A DNA stretch of 64,000 nucleotides from Arthrobacter sp. 131MFCol6.1 (GCF_000374925.1 NZ_KB895549.1:1-64000); one strand, 5' to 3'. Counted from the stretch's first letter, positions 26,675 to 39,640 are shown. Notes: generated by a model not told the origin, from the letters alone. Program-made: numbers and translations.

Positions 26675-27091
26675 ATGACCGAGCAGAACCCCAATCTTCC
26701 CGAAACCGATTCCTACGACCCGGCGGCAAGCTCCCTGGCCGGTTCCGTGGATCCCGCGGTCATGGCGGAGCTGCTGTCGATCCGCTCCAGCATCGACAAC
26801 ATCGATGCCACCTTGGTCTTCCTCCTCGCCGAACGCTTCAAAGCCACCCAGAAGGTCGGCTTCCTCAAGGCCGCGCACCAACTTCCCGCCGGGGACCCGG
26901 GCCGCGAAACGGCGCAGATCGCCCGGCTGCGGCACCTCGCCGCCGAGGCCCACCTGGATCCGGCGTTCGCGGAGAAATTCCTGAACTTCATCATCGGCGA
27001 GGTCATCCGCCACCACGAGGCCATCGCCGAGGACCACCAGGCCGCCCAGGCCTCCGGCTCCGCGGACCCCGCCCGCGCCGCGGGCGCCTAG
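26675..27091 (+). CDS. Chorismate mutase (AroQ class)
   Basis: The product has 138 residues. The three-helix AroQ fold is seen in LLSIRSSIDNIDATLVFLLA, then ERFKATQKVGFLKA with the catalytic Arg/Lys side chains, then FAEKFLNFIIGEVIRHHEAI. It converts chorismate to prephenate on the way to phenylalanine and tyrosine. It lacks a signal peptide, so it is the cytoplasmic form. It is followed two bases later by a MetE-like gene on the same transcript. Confidence 0.93.
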   Translation: MTEQNPNLPETDSYDPAASSLAGSVDPAVMAELLSIRSSIDNIDATLVFLLAERFKATQKVGFLKAAHQLPAGDPGRETAQIARLRHLAAEAHLDPAFAEKFLNFIIGEVIRHHEAIAEDHQAAQASGSADPARAAGA

Positions 27092-27093
27092 CC

Positions 27094-28137
27094 ATGGCCG
27101 CATCAGATGCTCCCGCACCGGGCCAGGTGACCGCGACGGCCCTTGGCCCCTGGCCGGGCGAGGACCCCGCCGAGGCCGCGCGCATCATCCGCGGGGAACT
27201 GGGCAGCCCGCACCTGCCGTTCCTCGCCGAACTTCCCGACCGCGGCGTCGGCTCCGATGCCCTGGGCCGGACCGCCTCATTGCTCGTGGAACTCGCCGTC
27301 GACGTCCAGCCGCATGGATGGCGGTTCGTGGACCGGCCCGGCAAGGACCTGCAGCGGGCCAAGTCGGCACTGTCCACCGACATCAACATCCTGGCGGACG
27401 TGATCGGCGTCGAGGAAGTGCCGTCGGACGATATCAAGATCCAGCTGCGCGGGCCGCTCAGCCTTGCCGCCGGCCTGCACCTGCACAACGGTGAGCGGGC
27501 CCTGATCGACTACGGCGCCCGCCGGGACATCGCAGACTCGCTCGCGGCAGGCGTGGAAGGCTACCTCAAGCGGGTGGCGGCGGCCGCCCCCGGTGCCCGG
27601 ATCGTCGTCCAGATCGACGAACCTGAAATTGCCTCGGTGCTGGCCGGCACCATTCCCACCGCCAGCGGTTACCGGACCCTGCGCTCGGTGCCGGGCCGGG
27701 AGATTACCGAGTCCTGGCAATTGGTAATCGACGCGCTCCGGGCCGCGGGCGCCGTCGAAACCGTCGTGGCGGTCTCCGAGGTCGAGGCGCCGTTCGAGCG
27801 GATCCTGGCGGCGGGCGCGGATGGAATCGCCGTACCGCTTCGGGCCCTGACCTCGCGCCAGTGGGAACAACTCGCGGGCGCGGTGGAGGCCGGCAAGCGG
27901 CTCTGGGCCGGCGCGCTGGACGTGGCCGACCCTGCCGCGTCGCTGCCAAGGGTCCGCGACGTCGTGGAAGACGTGTGGCGCCCATGGCGGCAGCTGGGTC
28001 TCCCCGCGTCCACGCTCGGGGCGCTCCGGGTCACGCCGTCGGAGGGCCTGGCACGGCACTCACCCGCCACTGCGGCAGCGGTCCTGACCCGCCTGACCCA
28101 GGTCGCGGACGGCCTCAACCAGCTCGCCCTCGGCTAG
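27094..28137 (+). CDS. MetE/UROD-superfamily protein lacking zinc-ligand cysteines
   Basis: The product has 347 residues from ATG 27094. The overall pattern follows the catalytic half of cobalamin-independent methionine synthase: a (beta/alpha)8 barrel, VVQIDEPEIASVLAG at the usual IDEP position, and LRVTPSEGLARHSP near the end. True MetE has two Cys and one His that bind zinc; the last Cys sits in a PxCGL motif. Here that motif reads PSEGL, and the whole protein has no Cys at all. It therefore cannot use the normal zinc chemistry. The relative in M. tuberculosis is probably Rv3015c, which is uncharacterised. Database names such as methionine synthase are likely misleading. Confidence 0.85.
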   Translation: MAASDAPAPGQVTATALGPWPGEDPAEAARIIRGELGSPHLPFLAELPDRGVGSDALGRTASLLVELAVDVQPHGWRFVDRPGKDLQRAKSALSTDINILADVIGVEEVPSDDIKIQLRGPLSLAAGLHLHNGERALIDYGARRDIADSLAAGVEGYLKRVAAAAPGARIVVQIDEPEIASVLAGTIPTASGYRTLRSVPGREITESWQLVIDALRAAGAVETVVAVSEVEAPFERILAAGADGIAVPLRALTSRQWEQLAGAVEAGKRLWAGALDVADPAASLPRVRDVVEDVWRPWRQLGLPASTLGALRVTPSEGLARHSPATAAAVLTRLTQVADGLNQLALG

Positions 28138-28152
28138 CCCGGCACCTTCAGC

Positions 28153-28194
28153 CCCCGGCGGGCCCGGGCCGCAACCGGGCCCTGGCCGCCGGGG
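28153..28194. terminator. Two-part GC hairpin between converging genes
   Basis: Outer arms 28153-28161/28186-28194 (9 bp) and inner arms 28162-28167/28175-28180 (6 bp) pair, with a 5-base bulge on the right arm. It fills the 63-bp gap between the MetE-like and DUF4166 genes. There is no T-run. Confidence 0.5.
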
Positions 28195-28200
28195 ACCCGG

Positions 28201-28917
28201 TCAGACCCTGCTTTCCCAGCCGTCCGGGCGGGCGTGCCCGGGCAGGTAGCCCGGCGTCGCAATACCGCCGGGGTACGGCTCGAGCCGGTAGTCGAAATGG
28301 CCGGCGTAGACCAGCACCAGGCCGAGCTGGGGCTGGATCACCTTGACCTGGATCCGGTGCCGGCCGCCGTCCTGCGGCTCCCACCACTGCTCGGCGTAGG
28401 CCTTGGCGTCGAGGGCTGCCGGCAGCGGGATCCGGAGCGGTCCCAGGAACAGCCGCGACGCCTCGGACACGCCGCGCAGCCGGCCCTCCGGTGTGACGCT
28501 GAGATTGAGGTCGGTGACCAGCCGCCGGTACCGGCCCACGTAGTCCACGAGCCCGGGCCCGCGCCCGCCGTTATCGCCGTCATCAAAGCTGGTGGTGTCC
28601 TGGAACAGCCGGGTGGTGTCCGGGAAGAAGATTTCCCGGCGGGCCGTCAGGCTTGACCGGCCGAAGGGGTCCAGGTGGGCGTGGTTCTCGATCCGGAAGC
28701 GCACGCCCTCGCCGTATTCGGGGAAGAAGGCCTGCTCGCCGGTGGTGAGCCGCAGCAGGGGGCGCAGCCAGGCCTGCCGGCAGCCGACGACGTCGAACAC
28801 CCCCTCGCCGACGCCATAGTGGCCGGATCCCGGCGCCAAAGCAAAGTATTCTTGAAGCTCGGGCTGCAGTCGGGCAAAGTCGCTGCCCAGGGCGCGCTCG
28901 TAGATCGGGGTGTTCAC
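28201..28917 (-). CDS. DUF4166 domain protein
   Basis: The product has 238 residues. GTG 28917 is chosen behind AGGAGG and gives MNTPIYERALGSDFARLQPE. The pattern LQPELQEYFAL, GVGEGVFDVVGCRQAWLRP and GVRFRIENHAHLDPFGR suits DUF4166. The family has no assigned role; it often accompanies oxidoreductase or membrane genes. No signal peptide or membrane helix is seen. It is transcribed alone and divergent from mtrA. Confidence 0.78.
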   Translation of the reverse strand: MNTPIYERALGSDFARLQPELQEYFALAPGSGHYGVGEGVFDVVGCRQAWLRPLLRLTTGEQAFFPEYGEGVRFRIENHAHLDPFGRSSLTARREIFFPDTTRLFQDTTSFDDGDNGGRGPGLVDYVGRYRRLVTDLNLSVTPEGRLRGVSEASRLFLGPLRIPLPAALDAKAYAEQWWEPQDGGRHRIQVKVIQPQLGLVLVYAGHFDYRLEPYPGGIATPGYLPGHARPDGWESRV

Positions 28918-29097
28918 GGGTTCCTCCTGCGGTCCGGGCCGGTTCACTGGGCCTGTCCACAGCATGCAGGACAACGCGGCAATTGTCACAGCGTCCCGTG
29001 CGGCGGCGGGGTTCCGGCAGCGGTGGCAGGCCCGGTTGCACCATGCCGGCGGGCCGCCCGATACGACAAAGCCAATTCAATGGGGGAATATATAACT

Positions 29098-29772
29098 ATG
29101 AAGGCACGCATTCTGGTAGTGGATGATGACGAGGCACTGGCCGAGATGATCGGTATTGTGCTGCGCAATGACGGCTTCGAACCCGTCTTCTGCGCTGACG
29201 GCGCACAGGCGCTGGACGTGTTCCGCTCCGCCAAGCCGGACCTCGTGCTGCTCGACCTCATGCTTCCGGGGATGGACGGCATTGAGGTCTGCCGCCAGGT
29301 CCGTGCCGAGTCCGACGTCCCGATCGTGATGCTCACTGCCAAGGCGGATACCTCGGATGTGGTCCGCGGCCTCGAGTCCGGGGCCGATGATTATGTGCCC
29401 AAGCCGTTCAAGCCCGCCGAGCTCGTCGCCCGGGTCCGGGCCCGGCTCCGCCCGGGTGACCAGAAGGCCCCGGAAACCCTGCGGATCGCCGACGTCACGA
29501 TCGACGTGGCCGGCCACCTGGTCAGCCGCGGCAACGACCGGATCTCCTTGACGCCGCTGGAATTCGACCTCCTCGTTGCCCTGGCCCGCAAGCCGTGGCA
29601 GGTCTTTACCCGCGAACTGCTCCTGGAGCAGGTCTGGGGCTACCGGCACGCTGCCGACACCCGGCTGGTCAATGTCCATGTCCAGCGGTTGAGGTCCAAG
29701 ATCGAACGCGACCCGGAAGCCCCCGAAGTTGTATTGACGGTCCGTGGTGTCGGCTATAAAGCAGGTTCCTGA
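29098..29772 (+). CDS. mtrA: DNA-binding response regulator MtrA
   Basis: The product has 224 residues. The receiver domain has the acidic pocket Asp9-Asp11, phospho-acceptor Asp53 (LVLLDLMLPG) and Lys102-type LKPFKPAEL region (VPKPFKPAEL). The C-terminal winged helix (OmpR type) ends [15 protein letters not shown] 29098 is chosen with GGGGGA about 10 bases upstream; ATG 29080 would add six residues. MtrA controls cell-wall hydrolases, division and osmotic response in actinobacteria. It overlaps mtrB by 29 bases. Confidence 0.95.
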   Translation: MKARILVVDDDEALAEMIGIVLRNDGFEPVFCADGAQALDVFRSAKPDLVLLDLMLPGMDGIEVCRQVRAESDVPIVMLTAKADTSDVVRGLESGADDYVPKPFKPAELVARVRARLRPGDQKAPETLRIADVTIDVAGHLVSRGNDRISLTPLEFDLLVALARKPWQVFTRELLLEQVWGYRHAADTRLVNVHVQRLRSKIERDPEAPEVVLTVRGVGYKAGS

Positions 29773-31810
29773 GCCTGCGGACCGCAGTGTCCGGCAGGCC
29801 ATAGCAACGGATACGTCGCCGGACACGAGGCCGGCCGAACCATCCGCGGCGCCATCGCCAGAGTCATCAGCAGGCACCTCGATGCCCCGCGCGTCCGAAA
29901 CGCCGCCTGCCGGCGGCGGGCCGGGCCCTTTGCGCCGTCTCGCCTTCCGGACCCGGTTGTGGGCCAAGCGCGCAAGGATCGTGGGCGTCCGGGTCGCGCG
30001 GCTGGTCCGCACCGGGATGCAGCGCCTGTGGCCCGGCATCCTGTACCTGCTCCGGGCGGTGCAGCGGAAGTGGCGGCGGTCCCTGCAGTTCCGGACCGTC
30101 CTGACCACGCTGATGCTGGCCATGGGCTCGTTCGCTGTTGTGGGCGCCTACCTGTCCAACCAGATCGCCAACAACCTGTTCCAGGAACGGCTCGCCCAGG
30201 CCGAATCGGAGACGCGTTACAACGTCAAACAGGTCCAGGACACGTTCGACGGCGCCCAGGTCACGGACCAGTCCAGCGTCATCACCTTGGTCTATGACAC
30301 CCTGAATGCGGTCGAAGGCCGCGGATCCGTGATCCAGCGGCGCTATGTCTTCGAGGCCATGCCGGAGCAGACCAAGCCGCGCAACCGTTGGGTTGAATCC
30401 CGGGCCTCGGACCAACTCACCATCGGCGTCATCCCCCCGGACCTGCGCAAGGCTGTGCAGGACTCGGGCAAGGACCAGTACTGGGCGTCCACCCAGTTCC
30501 CGGTAGGGACCGAAGACCGGCCCGGCATCGCCGTCGGCAACAAGGTGACCTTCAACGGCACCGTCTACGAGCTCTACCTCATCTATGACCTCAACACGGC
30601 ACAGAAGACGCTGGACGAGATCCAGAATGTCCTGCTGGCCGGCGGCGCGCTGCTGGTGCTCATGATCGGCGGCGTCGCCTGGTATGTGACCCGCAACGTG
30701 GTCAGCCCCGTCAGCCATGCCGCCGTCGTCTCCGAGAAGCTCGCCGCCGGCCAGCTGCAGGAGCGCATGGTGGTCAAAGGCGAGGACGAGGTTGCCCGGC
30801 TTGGTGCCTCGTTCAACCACATGGCCGCAAGCCTCCAGGAACAAATCACCCAGCTGGCCACGCTCTCCCAGATGCAGCAACGGTTCGTCTCCGATGTCTC
30901 CCACGAGCTCCGCACACCGCTCACCACGGTGCGCATGGCCGCCGAAGTCCTCTATGACGCCCGCGACGACTTCGACCCGATCAACAAACGCTCCGCGGAG
31001 CTGCTCTACAACCAGGTGGAACGGTTCCAGTCGCTCCTGGCGGACCTGCTGGAAATCTCACGCTTTGACGCCGGCGCCGCCACCCTTGACGCCGAGCCCA
31101 CCGACATTGTGCAGCTTGTCGCGCATGTCATTGAGGGGGTGGCGCCCGTCGCTGCCGAATACGGGTCCGCCGTCACCCTCAACGCCCCGGCCGGCAGCGT
31201 CATTGTCGACATGGACGACCGCAGGATCGACCGGATCCTGCGCAACCTGATCCTGAACGCCCTCGAACACGGCGAGGGCCGGCCGGTGAACGTTTCCGTG
31301 GCCGCCAGCGACACCGCCGTGGCCGTCGCCGTACGGGACCACGGAATCGGCATGACCCCGGCTGAGGCGGCGCGCGTCTTCGACCGCTTCTGGCGCGCCG
31401 ATCCGGCCCGGGCCCGCACCACCGGCGGCAGCGGGCTGGGACTGTCCATTGCCGCCGAGGATACCAAGCTCCACGACGGCTGGCTGCAGGCCTGGGGGAG
31501 CAAGGGACACGGGTCGAACTTCCGCCTGACCCTTCCCCTGCGCCGGGACGAGCCGATCACCAGGTCCCCGCTCCAGCTCGAACCGGTCAACGTCGGGCTC
31601 CCCGAGGCAGGCCGCCAGCGGACCGTGGTGTTGCCGGACCCGCTACGGACCGCGGGCCGCGGGACCAGTGCTGAGGGGTCCGCGGGCGGATACGCAGACG
31701 GTGTCGATGGCGACTTTTCTGGCGACGGCGGCAGCGGTACCGCCGGCGGGGCAATCCCGGACGGCGGTTCGGCCGGAACCCGGGGAACCGGGACGGAGGG
31801 CAGGGCATGA
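29744..31810 (+). CDS. mtrB: Sensor histidine kinase MtrB
   Basis: The product has 688 residues if GTG 29744 is used, overlapping mtrA. An ATG at 29882 would remove a 46-residue Pro/Ala/Ser-rich lead, so the start is uncertain. Features in order are: basic cytoplasmic N-terminus, membrane helix 117-137, extracellular sensor (138-296), second helix 297-316, HAMP (318-370), HisKA with His387 ([17 protein letters not shown]), and HATPase motifs [16 protein letters not shown] and [11 protein letters not shown] tail of about 80 Gly/Thr/Ala-rich residues follows. MtrB phosphorylates MtrA. lpqB overlaps the stop by 4 bases. Confidence 0.94.
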   Translation: MVSAIKQVPEPADRSVRQAIATDTSPDTRPAEPSAAPSPESSAGTSMPRASETPPAGGGPGPLRRLAFRTRLWAKRARIVGVRVARLVRTGMQRLWPGILYLLRAVQRKWRRSLQFRTVLTTLMLAMGSFAVVGAYLSNQIANNLFQERLAQAESETRYNVKQVQDTFDGAQVTDQSSVITLVYDTLNAVEGRGSVIQRRYVFEAMPEQTKPRNRWVESRASDQLTIGVIPPDLRKAVQDSGKDQYWASTQFPVGTEDRPGIAVGNKVTFNGTVYELYLIYDLNTAQKTLDEIQNVLLAGGALLVLMIGGVAWYVTRNVVSPVSHAAVVSEKLAAGQLQERMVVKGEDEVARLGASFNHMAASLQEQITQLATLSQMQQRFVSDVSHELRTPLTTVRMAAEVLYDARDDFDPINKRSAELLYNQVERFQSLLADLLEISRFDAGAATLDAEPTDIVQLVAHVIEGVAPVAAEYGSAVTLNAPAGSVIVDMDDRRIDRILRNLILNALEHGEGRPVNVSVAASDTAVAVAVRDHGIGMTPAEAARVFDRFWRADPARARTTGGSGLGLSIAAEDTKLHDGWLQAWGSKGHGSNFRLTLPLRRDEPITRSPLQLEPVNVGLPEAGRQRTVVLPDPLRTAGRGTSAEGSAGGYADGVDGDFSGDGGSGTAGGAIPDGGSAGTRGTGTEGRA

Positions 31811-33525
31811 GTGGGGTTTCGGGCAAGTTCACCCGTGTGGGGGCTGCGCTGCTGGCGCTCGTCCTGCTTCTGTTGACCTCGTGCGCCCAGATTCCGCGCT
31901 CGGGGCCGGTGGGCAAGAGCACGGACGAGAGCGCGGGCAACCCCAACGCCCCGGTCTTCTTCCCGGCCGCGCCGCGTCCCGGCGCCGGACCCGAAGCGGT
32001 GATCGAAGACTTCTACCTCGCCGGCAGCGGCTACGAGGACGACTACGCCGTGGCCCGGCAATACCTCACCCAGGGTTCGTCGGTGACGTGGAAGCCGGAC
32101 CAGCGGGCGCTCGTGTTCCGCAAGGCCACTGTGGTGGCCAGTGGCGTCGAAAACGTCTTCAACTACCAGCTCGACCTCGCCTATTCGGTAGACGCCGACG
32201 GCGTGGCCACGCAGCTTCCCGAGGGCACCACCGAAAACATACCCGTCACCGTGACCCAGGTGGACGGTGAGTGGCGAATCTCCGATCTTCCGGACGGCAC
32301 GGCCATTCCGGAAGAGACCTTCAAAGTCATCTACGGCGCTTACCCGATCTACTTCTACGACCCCACGTTCACCTACGCGGTGCCCGATGTCCGGTGGTTC
32401 ATCCGCAAGAAGACCGTCAAAGCCATGACGAGCGCCCTCCTGGGCGGACCCGCCCCCTACCTCAAGGGCGCCGTCGTCAGCGCGTTCCCTTCGGGCATCA
32501 AGCTGGCCCGCGAGTCAGTGCCCGTGGTTTCCGGCGCCGCGCAGGTCGATCTCACCGCCAAGGACCTGGTCGAGGCCTCCAACGAGGACCGGCTGCGGAT
32601 GCAGACGCAGCTGGCACTGACGTTCCGCAGCCAGCCCGATGTGATCAATGTCGAGCTCCGGGCCAACCAGGACCTGGTGCGCGTCGAGGACAACGGCACG
32701 GTCCTGCCTCCGGTCCAGAACGAAAGCGTCCCCGCCTACCAGATCGCCGTCAGCAACAATGACCTGGTCCGGTACGAAAACAACAGGCTTTCACCGCTCC
32801 CGGACGTCCGGTCCGTCGCAGCCCTGTCACCCCGGGCGCCTGCGGAGTCCACCGAGTCGCAGGCGGCCGCGTTCCTCAACGCCGCCCGCACCACGCTGTA
32901 CTCGATCGTTCCGGGCCAGCCCGCCAGGGCGTTGACCACCCGGGCCGCACTGTCCCGACCTTCGTTCGGCCGGTACGACTGGGTCTGGACCGCCGGGCCG
33001 GGTGCCGGCGGCGCCACCGAGGTGGTGGCCTACCGGCCGGTCGGTGTGGCGGAGAACGCCAGCGTACCCACCGTCACCCTGTCGCCGGGGTGGCTCTCGG
33101 GCCGGACGGTCAAGGAGTTCCGGATTTCCCGGGACGGCACGCGTGCCCTCGTCATTTCCCAGCAGAACGGCAAGAGCAAGGTCCAGATCACCGGGATCAT
33201 CCGGAACGCGGACGGCACCCCGAGGGACCTGACCGTGCCCCTGACCCTCCTGACCCCACGGGATCCGGATCAAGGCGTCTGGGTGGATGACACCACAGTC
33301 GCGGTCATGAAGGCCTCCGCCAGCGATACCGTCACCCCCGAGCTGTTGTCGCTGACCTCGGCACAGCCGCAGCAGCTGGCGCCGTGGCCCGGGCTGACCG
33401 CGCTCAGCGCAGGCAACGGACCAGCCGAGATCTACGGCCAGTCCGCGGAAGGGATCTTCCAGCGGCTGGGCAACGGCTGGTCACCGCAGCTCAAGGGCCC
33501 CATCGACCCCTCGTTCCCCGGCTGA
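31807..33525 (+). CDS. lpqB: LpqB family lipoprotein (MtrAB accessory)
   Basis: The product has 572 residues. The signal peptide ends in the lipobox LTSC (about residues 23-26). A GerMN domain follows (about 200-310) and then a beta-propeller-like C-terminal region. LpqB binds the extracellular part of MtrB and adjusts its activity in mycobacteria. The ATG overlaps the mtrB stop (ATGA), giving a tight mtrA-mtrB-lpqB operon as in M. tuberculosis (Rv3246c-Rv3244c). Confidence 0.94.
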   Translation: MSGVSGKFTRVGAALLALVLLLLTSCAQIPRSGPVGKSTDESAGNPNAPVFFPAAPRPGAGPEAVIEDFYLAGSGYEDDYAVARQYLTQGSSVTWKPDQRALVFRKATVVASGVENVFNYQLDLAYSVDADGVATQLPEGTTENIPVTVTQVDGEWRISDLPDGTAIPEETFKVIYGAYPIYFYDPTFTYAVPDVRWFIRKKTVKAMTSALLGGPAPYLKGAVVSAFPSGIKLARESVPVVSGAAQVDLTAKDLVEASNEDRLRMQTQLALTFRSQPDVINVELRANQDLVRVEDNGTVLPPVQNESVPAYQIAVSNNDLVRYENNRLSPLPDVRSVAALSPRAPAESTESQAAAFLNAARTTLYSIVPGQPARALTTRAALSRPSFGRYDWVWTAGPGAGGATEVVAYRPVGVAENASVPTVTLSPGWLSGRTVKEFRISRDGTRALVISQQNGKSKVQITGIIRNADGTPRDLTVPLTLLTPRDPDQGVWVDDTTVAVMKASASDTVTPELLSLTSAQPQQLAPWPGLTALSAGNGPAEIYGQSAEGIFQRLGNGWSPQLKGPIDPSFPG

Positions 33526-33672
33526 CCGGTGCCCCCTCGGACGGCGCCCCCTGCAACGACGACGGCGACGACGACGACGGCGGGGCCGCCATCACCGGGA
33601 GCCGGTGACGGTTCCGGCCGGGTGTTGTCCACATAGCTGCCCGCCGGGCTACTACCCGGGGCGCACCCGGTC

Positions 33673-33684
33673 CAGGATCGGAGG
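33673..33684 (+). promoter_or_regulatory. Possible -10 of a leaderless comF promoter
   Basis: CAGGAT (33673-33678) stands 6 bases before ATG 33685. GGAGG directly touches the ATG, too close to act as a ribosome site, so leaderless initiation is the simpler reading. The first base of the box is C and not T, so this is weaker than the others. Confidence 0.35.
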
Positions 33685-34650
33685 ATGGACAGCCACACCA
33701 CCCGCGTCCCGTCCGCCGATCCTGACCTCGCCCCGGCCGCGGCCAGGGCGGCGCGACACCGCGGGAGCTACGCGCGGCCGCTGGCGAGGCTGGGGGACCG
33801 GACAGCCGAAGCGGCGGCTGAGGTGCTCGCCCTGGCCATTCCAGTGGACTGCGTCTGCTGCGGGGCGGAGGACTCCGCACTCTGCGGCGCGTGCTCCCGG
33901 AAGCTGCGCCTGCTGACGCTCAGACCGTTCCGGGCAGAGGCCCAGGCTCCGGCCCTGATGGACATGGACGGCTCCGTGCTGCTGCCCGTGGTGGCGGCGG
34001 GGGCCTACCGGGCGGAGCTGGCGCAGTGCCTGCTGTCCTTCAAACGTCATGGGCAGGCCCGGCTGGGCGGCGAACTGGCCCGGGGCCTGGCGCGCGCCCT
34101 CCACGCCGCGGCCGGGCCCGGGCAGGGACTCGTGCTCGTCCCCGTGCCCACGAGCGCCGCCGCTTTCCGCATGCGGGGCTTCAGCCCCGTCCATCTCCTG
34201 CTCCGTCGGCTCGTCCGCGGCAATGAACTCGCAGGGTTCACCGTCGCGGACGCGCTGCGGAAATCCGTGCCGCCCGCGCGGACCACGAAACCCCCGGCTT
34301 TGCCCCTGTGGGACCGGTTACGCCCCGGCCCCACAGGAGCCCGCTCCCTGCCCGGCGGACAGAAGGGACTGGGCCGGGGTGAGCGCGCCCGGCGCGTGCG
34401 CGGATCCATGCGGGCCAGGTCCGGTCCGTGGCCTGCGCGAGTCGAAGGACGTCCCTGCATCATCGTCGATGACGTGCTGACTACCGGCGCCACCCTGGCG
34501 GAGGCGGCCCGTGCGCTCCGGGCCGCGGGGGCCATTGTCAGCGGCGCCGTTGTGCTGGCCGCGACACGCCCGCCGGCCGCCGCCGATGTCGGCGCCGCCA
34601 ACCCCGCGGCGGCGCGGACGATCGGCGGGAGCCAAAAAAATAAACCGTAA
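33685..34650 (+). CDS. ComF family protein (phosphoribosyltransferase-like)
   Basis: The product has 321 residues. A zinc-ribbon-like cluster CVCC...CGAC (Cys56, 58, 59, 67, 70) is followed by YRAELAQCLLSFKRHGQARL, VLVPVPTSAAAFRMRGFSPV, QKGLGRGERARRV and the PRPP-loop CIIVDDVLTTGATLAEAARA. Family members aid DNA uptake in naturally competent bacteria but are widespread elsewhere with unknown roles. The RGFS and GL-R motifs are intact. It keeps the Rv3242c position between lpqB and hpf. The preceding gap has a run of GAC triplets. Confidence 0.9.
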   Translation: MDSHTTRVPSADPDLAPAAARAARHRGSYARPLARLGDRTAEAAAEVLALAIPVDCVCCGAEDSALCGACSRKLRLLTLRPFRAEAQAPALMDMDGSVLLPVVAAGAYRAELAQCLLSFKRHGQARLGGELARGLARALHAAAGPGQGLVLVPVPTSAAAFRMRGFSPVHLLLRRLVRGNELAGFTVADALRKSVPPARTTKPPALPLWDRLRPGPTGARSLPGGQKGLGRGERARRVRGSMRARSGPWPARVEGRPCIIVDDVLTTGATLAEAARALRAAGAIVSGAVVLAATRPPAAADVGAANPAAARTIGGSQKNKP

Positions 34651-34806
34651 AAGGATGAATAACAGGTGTCTATGAACTAACGTCGAAGATGGGTACCAAG
34701 AACAGATGTACCTGTCGATAGCGGCTCGGAAAGGGGCTCGACTGTCAGTCAGATCGGCCCCCGGGAAGTACCGCCGTCGTGTCACCGAAGTCATTTGGAG
34801 GGCACC

Positions 34807-35532
34807 ATGGAGTTCATGATCAGCGGACGCAACTTGACGGTCTCAGACCGGTTCCGCGAATATGCCGACGACAAGATCTCAAAGATCGCGTCGTTGGGAG
34901 ACAAGGTCCAGAGGGTAGACGCGAAGGTCACCAAAGAGACCAAGGCCCGCCAGACCGCCGAATCGCTCACGGTTGAGTTGACAGTCCTGGGACGCGGCCC
35001 AGTAATCCGCGCAGAAGCGAGTGCCGCCGACAAGTTCGCTGCGTTCGATCTCGCTTACAACAAGCTTCTTGAACGCCTGCGCAGGGCCAGGGACCGCAGA
35101 AAGGTCCACCACGGCCGGCATACCCCCAAGTCCGTCACCGAGGCGACGGCAGCCCTGGAGCCGGCCAGCCCCAGCGAACCCCTCTACGTCGAGGCGGCGC
35201 AGCAGCAGGAGAGCCAGGCGACGGCGGCAGAGAAGTCGCCGTATGAGGTCGAGAACGATATTCCGGCCGGCGACTCGCCCGTGCTGATCCGCCGCAAGGT
35301 GTTCGCCGCGTCCCAGCTCACCCTCGATGACGCCGTCGACAACATGGAACTTGTGGGTCACGACTTCTATCTTTTCGTGGACAAGGAGACCAAGGCGCCG
35401 TCGGTCGTCTACCGCCGTGACGGCTGGACCTACGGGGTCATCTCCCTGGACCAGACGTGCGAGCCCGGACATTCGAGTCTGGAAGAGAAAATCCTGGCCT
35501 ACCGTTCAGAGGATGAGCCCGCCAGCGCATAA
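34807..35532 (+). CDS. hpf: Long-form ribosome hibernation promoting factor
   Basis: The product has 241 residues from ATG 34807, 4 bases after GGAGGG. The N-terminal HPF/RaiA domain (about 1-105) binds the 30S decoding region; EFMISGRNLTVSDRFREYAD opens it. The C-terminal domain (about 172-238) with RRKVFAASQLTLDDAVDNME and VYRRDGWTYGVISL drives formation of 100S dimers. It protects idle ribosomes in stationary phase. It stands where Rv3241c is in M. tuberculosis, between comF and secA. Confidence 0.95.
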   Translation: MEFMISGRNLTVSDRFREYADDKISKIASLGDKVQRVDAKVTKETKARQTAESLTVELTVLGRGPVIRAEASAADKFAAFDLAYNKLLERLRRARDRRKVHHGRHTPKSVTEATAALEPASPSEPLYVEAAQQQESQATAAEKSPYEVENDIPAGDSPVLIRRKVFAASQLTLDDAVDNMELVGHDFYLFVDKETKAPSVVYRRDGWTYGVISLDQTCEPGHSSLEEKILAYRSEDEPASA

Positions 35533-35565
35533 GCTGGTGCAGACTTTTCCGACGAAGGGACTAAC

Positions 35566-36783
35566 GTGCAAGCATCGCTGAGCCTGGCACAGGCACGGCG
35601 GATCGCGTTGGCAGCCCAGGGACTGGACAAGGAACGGCCCACCGGACCCGTGAATGCACGGGCGGTGGGCCGTACCTTTGCCCGCCTGCACCTGGTTCAG
35701 ATCGACTCCGTCAATGTGGTGTCCCGCAGCCACTTCCTGCCCTTCTTCTCGCGGCTCGGCAACTACGACCGCACCATCCTGGCGCGCATGGCGGGGACCC
35801 ACCCGCGCCGGATGATGGAGTACTGGGCCCACGAAGCCTGCTTCATCCGCCCGGACCACTTCCACGATCTCGTGCAGTGGCAGAGCCGCAAATGGGTGGG
35901 CGCGCATGCGATGGACCCCGAATTGCGCAACGGGGTGGCGGCCAAGGTGCTCGAAACCCTGGCCGGCGGGAAGCCGCTGACCGCCGCCGAACTGACAGCC
36001 CGGCTCGGGCACGTGGAAGACCAGCAGCGGGACAACTGGGGCTGGAACTGGAACGCCGTCAAAAGGGTGCTGGAACACCTCTTCGAAGAGGGCCTTGTCT
36101 CCGCATCCTCGCGGACCGAATCCTTCGAACGGCGGTACACCCTCACCGCCCGGGTGCTCCCCGGACCGGACGGGGAAGCGGCGGCACCCGAACCGGATGC
36201 GGCCGCCGCCATGGACCGGCTGATCGACGCCGCGGCCCAGGCCCACGGTATTGGGACCGTGCGGTGCTTCGCCGACTACTTCCGGACACCGCAGAAGGAC
36301 GCCGCCGTGGCCGTCCGGAACCTTGTGGACAGCGGCCGGCTGCAGCCGGTCACGGTAGCCGGCTGGGACCGGCCCCTGTACCGCCACACGGAGGCGAAAC
36401 TGCCGCGCTCAGCCACCGGCCGGGCGCTCCTGAGCCCCTTCGACTCCCTCGTGTTCGAACGCCGGCGGCTCGAGGAGCTCTTCGGGTTCCACTACCGGAT
36501 CGAGATCTACACGCCCGAGCCGAAGCGGAAGTACGGCTACTACGTCCTGCCGTTCCTGCTCCGCGACGCGATCGTCGCACGGGTCGACCTCAAAGCGGAC
36601 CGGGCCGGCGGGCGGCTCCTGGCCAGGGCTGCCCATGCGGAACCCGGCGCGCCGGAGGACACCGCCGTCGAACTCGCCGCGGAACTGCAGCTCATGGCAG
36701 AGTGGCTGGGACTGGACGACGTAGTTGTCTCGCCAACGGGGAACCTTGCGCCGGCGCTCGCCGAAGCCATGGCTGCCCGGTGA
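35566..36783 (+). CDS. YcaQ-like winged-helix DNA glycosylase
   Basis: The product has 405 residues and begins at GTG 35566 behind GAAGGGA. The HTH_42/YcaQ signature is seen in ARLHLVQIDSVNVVSRSHFL (with the QxD catalytic motif), MMEYWAHEACFI, and later RALLSPFDSLVFERRRLEELFGFHYRIE. YcaQ and Streptomyces AlkX/AZL glycosylases unhook interstrand crosslinks and bulky adducts. It has the usual length. Only 33 bp separate it from hpf, so it is likely on that transcript. Confidence 0.9.
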   Translation: MQASLSLAQARRIALAAQGLDKERPTGPVNARAVGRTFARLHLVQIDSVNVVSRSHFLPFFSRLGNYDRTILARMAGTHPRRMMEYWAHEACFIRPDHFHDLVQWQSRKWVGAHAMDPELRNGVAAKVLETLAGGKPLTAAELTARLGHVEDQQRDNWGWNWNAVKRVLEHLFEEGLVSASSRTESFERRYTLTARVLPGPDGEAAAPEPDAAAAMDRLIDAAAQAHGIGTVRCFADYFRTPQKDAAVAVRNLVDSGRLQPVTVAGWDRPLYRHTEAKLPRSATGRALLSPFDSLVFERRRLEELFGFHYRIEIYTPEPKRKYGYYVLPFLLRDAIVARVDLKADRAGGRLLARAAHAEPGAPEDTAVELAAELQLMAEWLGLDDVVVSPTGNLAPALAEAMAAR

Positions 36784-36886
36784 ACCGCACTATCCGCTGT
36801 GAGGGAACAGGCGCCACCGGCCCGGCGTCTCTCCCGTAGACTAAACACGCCAGAATTCGGCAGCTTGAGACTGGGAGCAACTTCAC

Positions 36887-39625
<2,739 letters not shown>

Positions 39626-39640
39626 GCACGACGCCAACGT

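Noticed and set aside
29744..29881. Possibility that the first 46 codons of mtrB are not translated
   Set aside because: Kept as the annotated start because the frame is open and overlaps mtrA in the usual way, but the evidence is weak; ATG 29882 remains possible.
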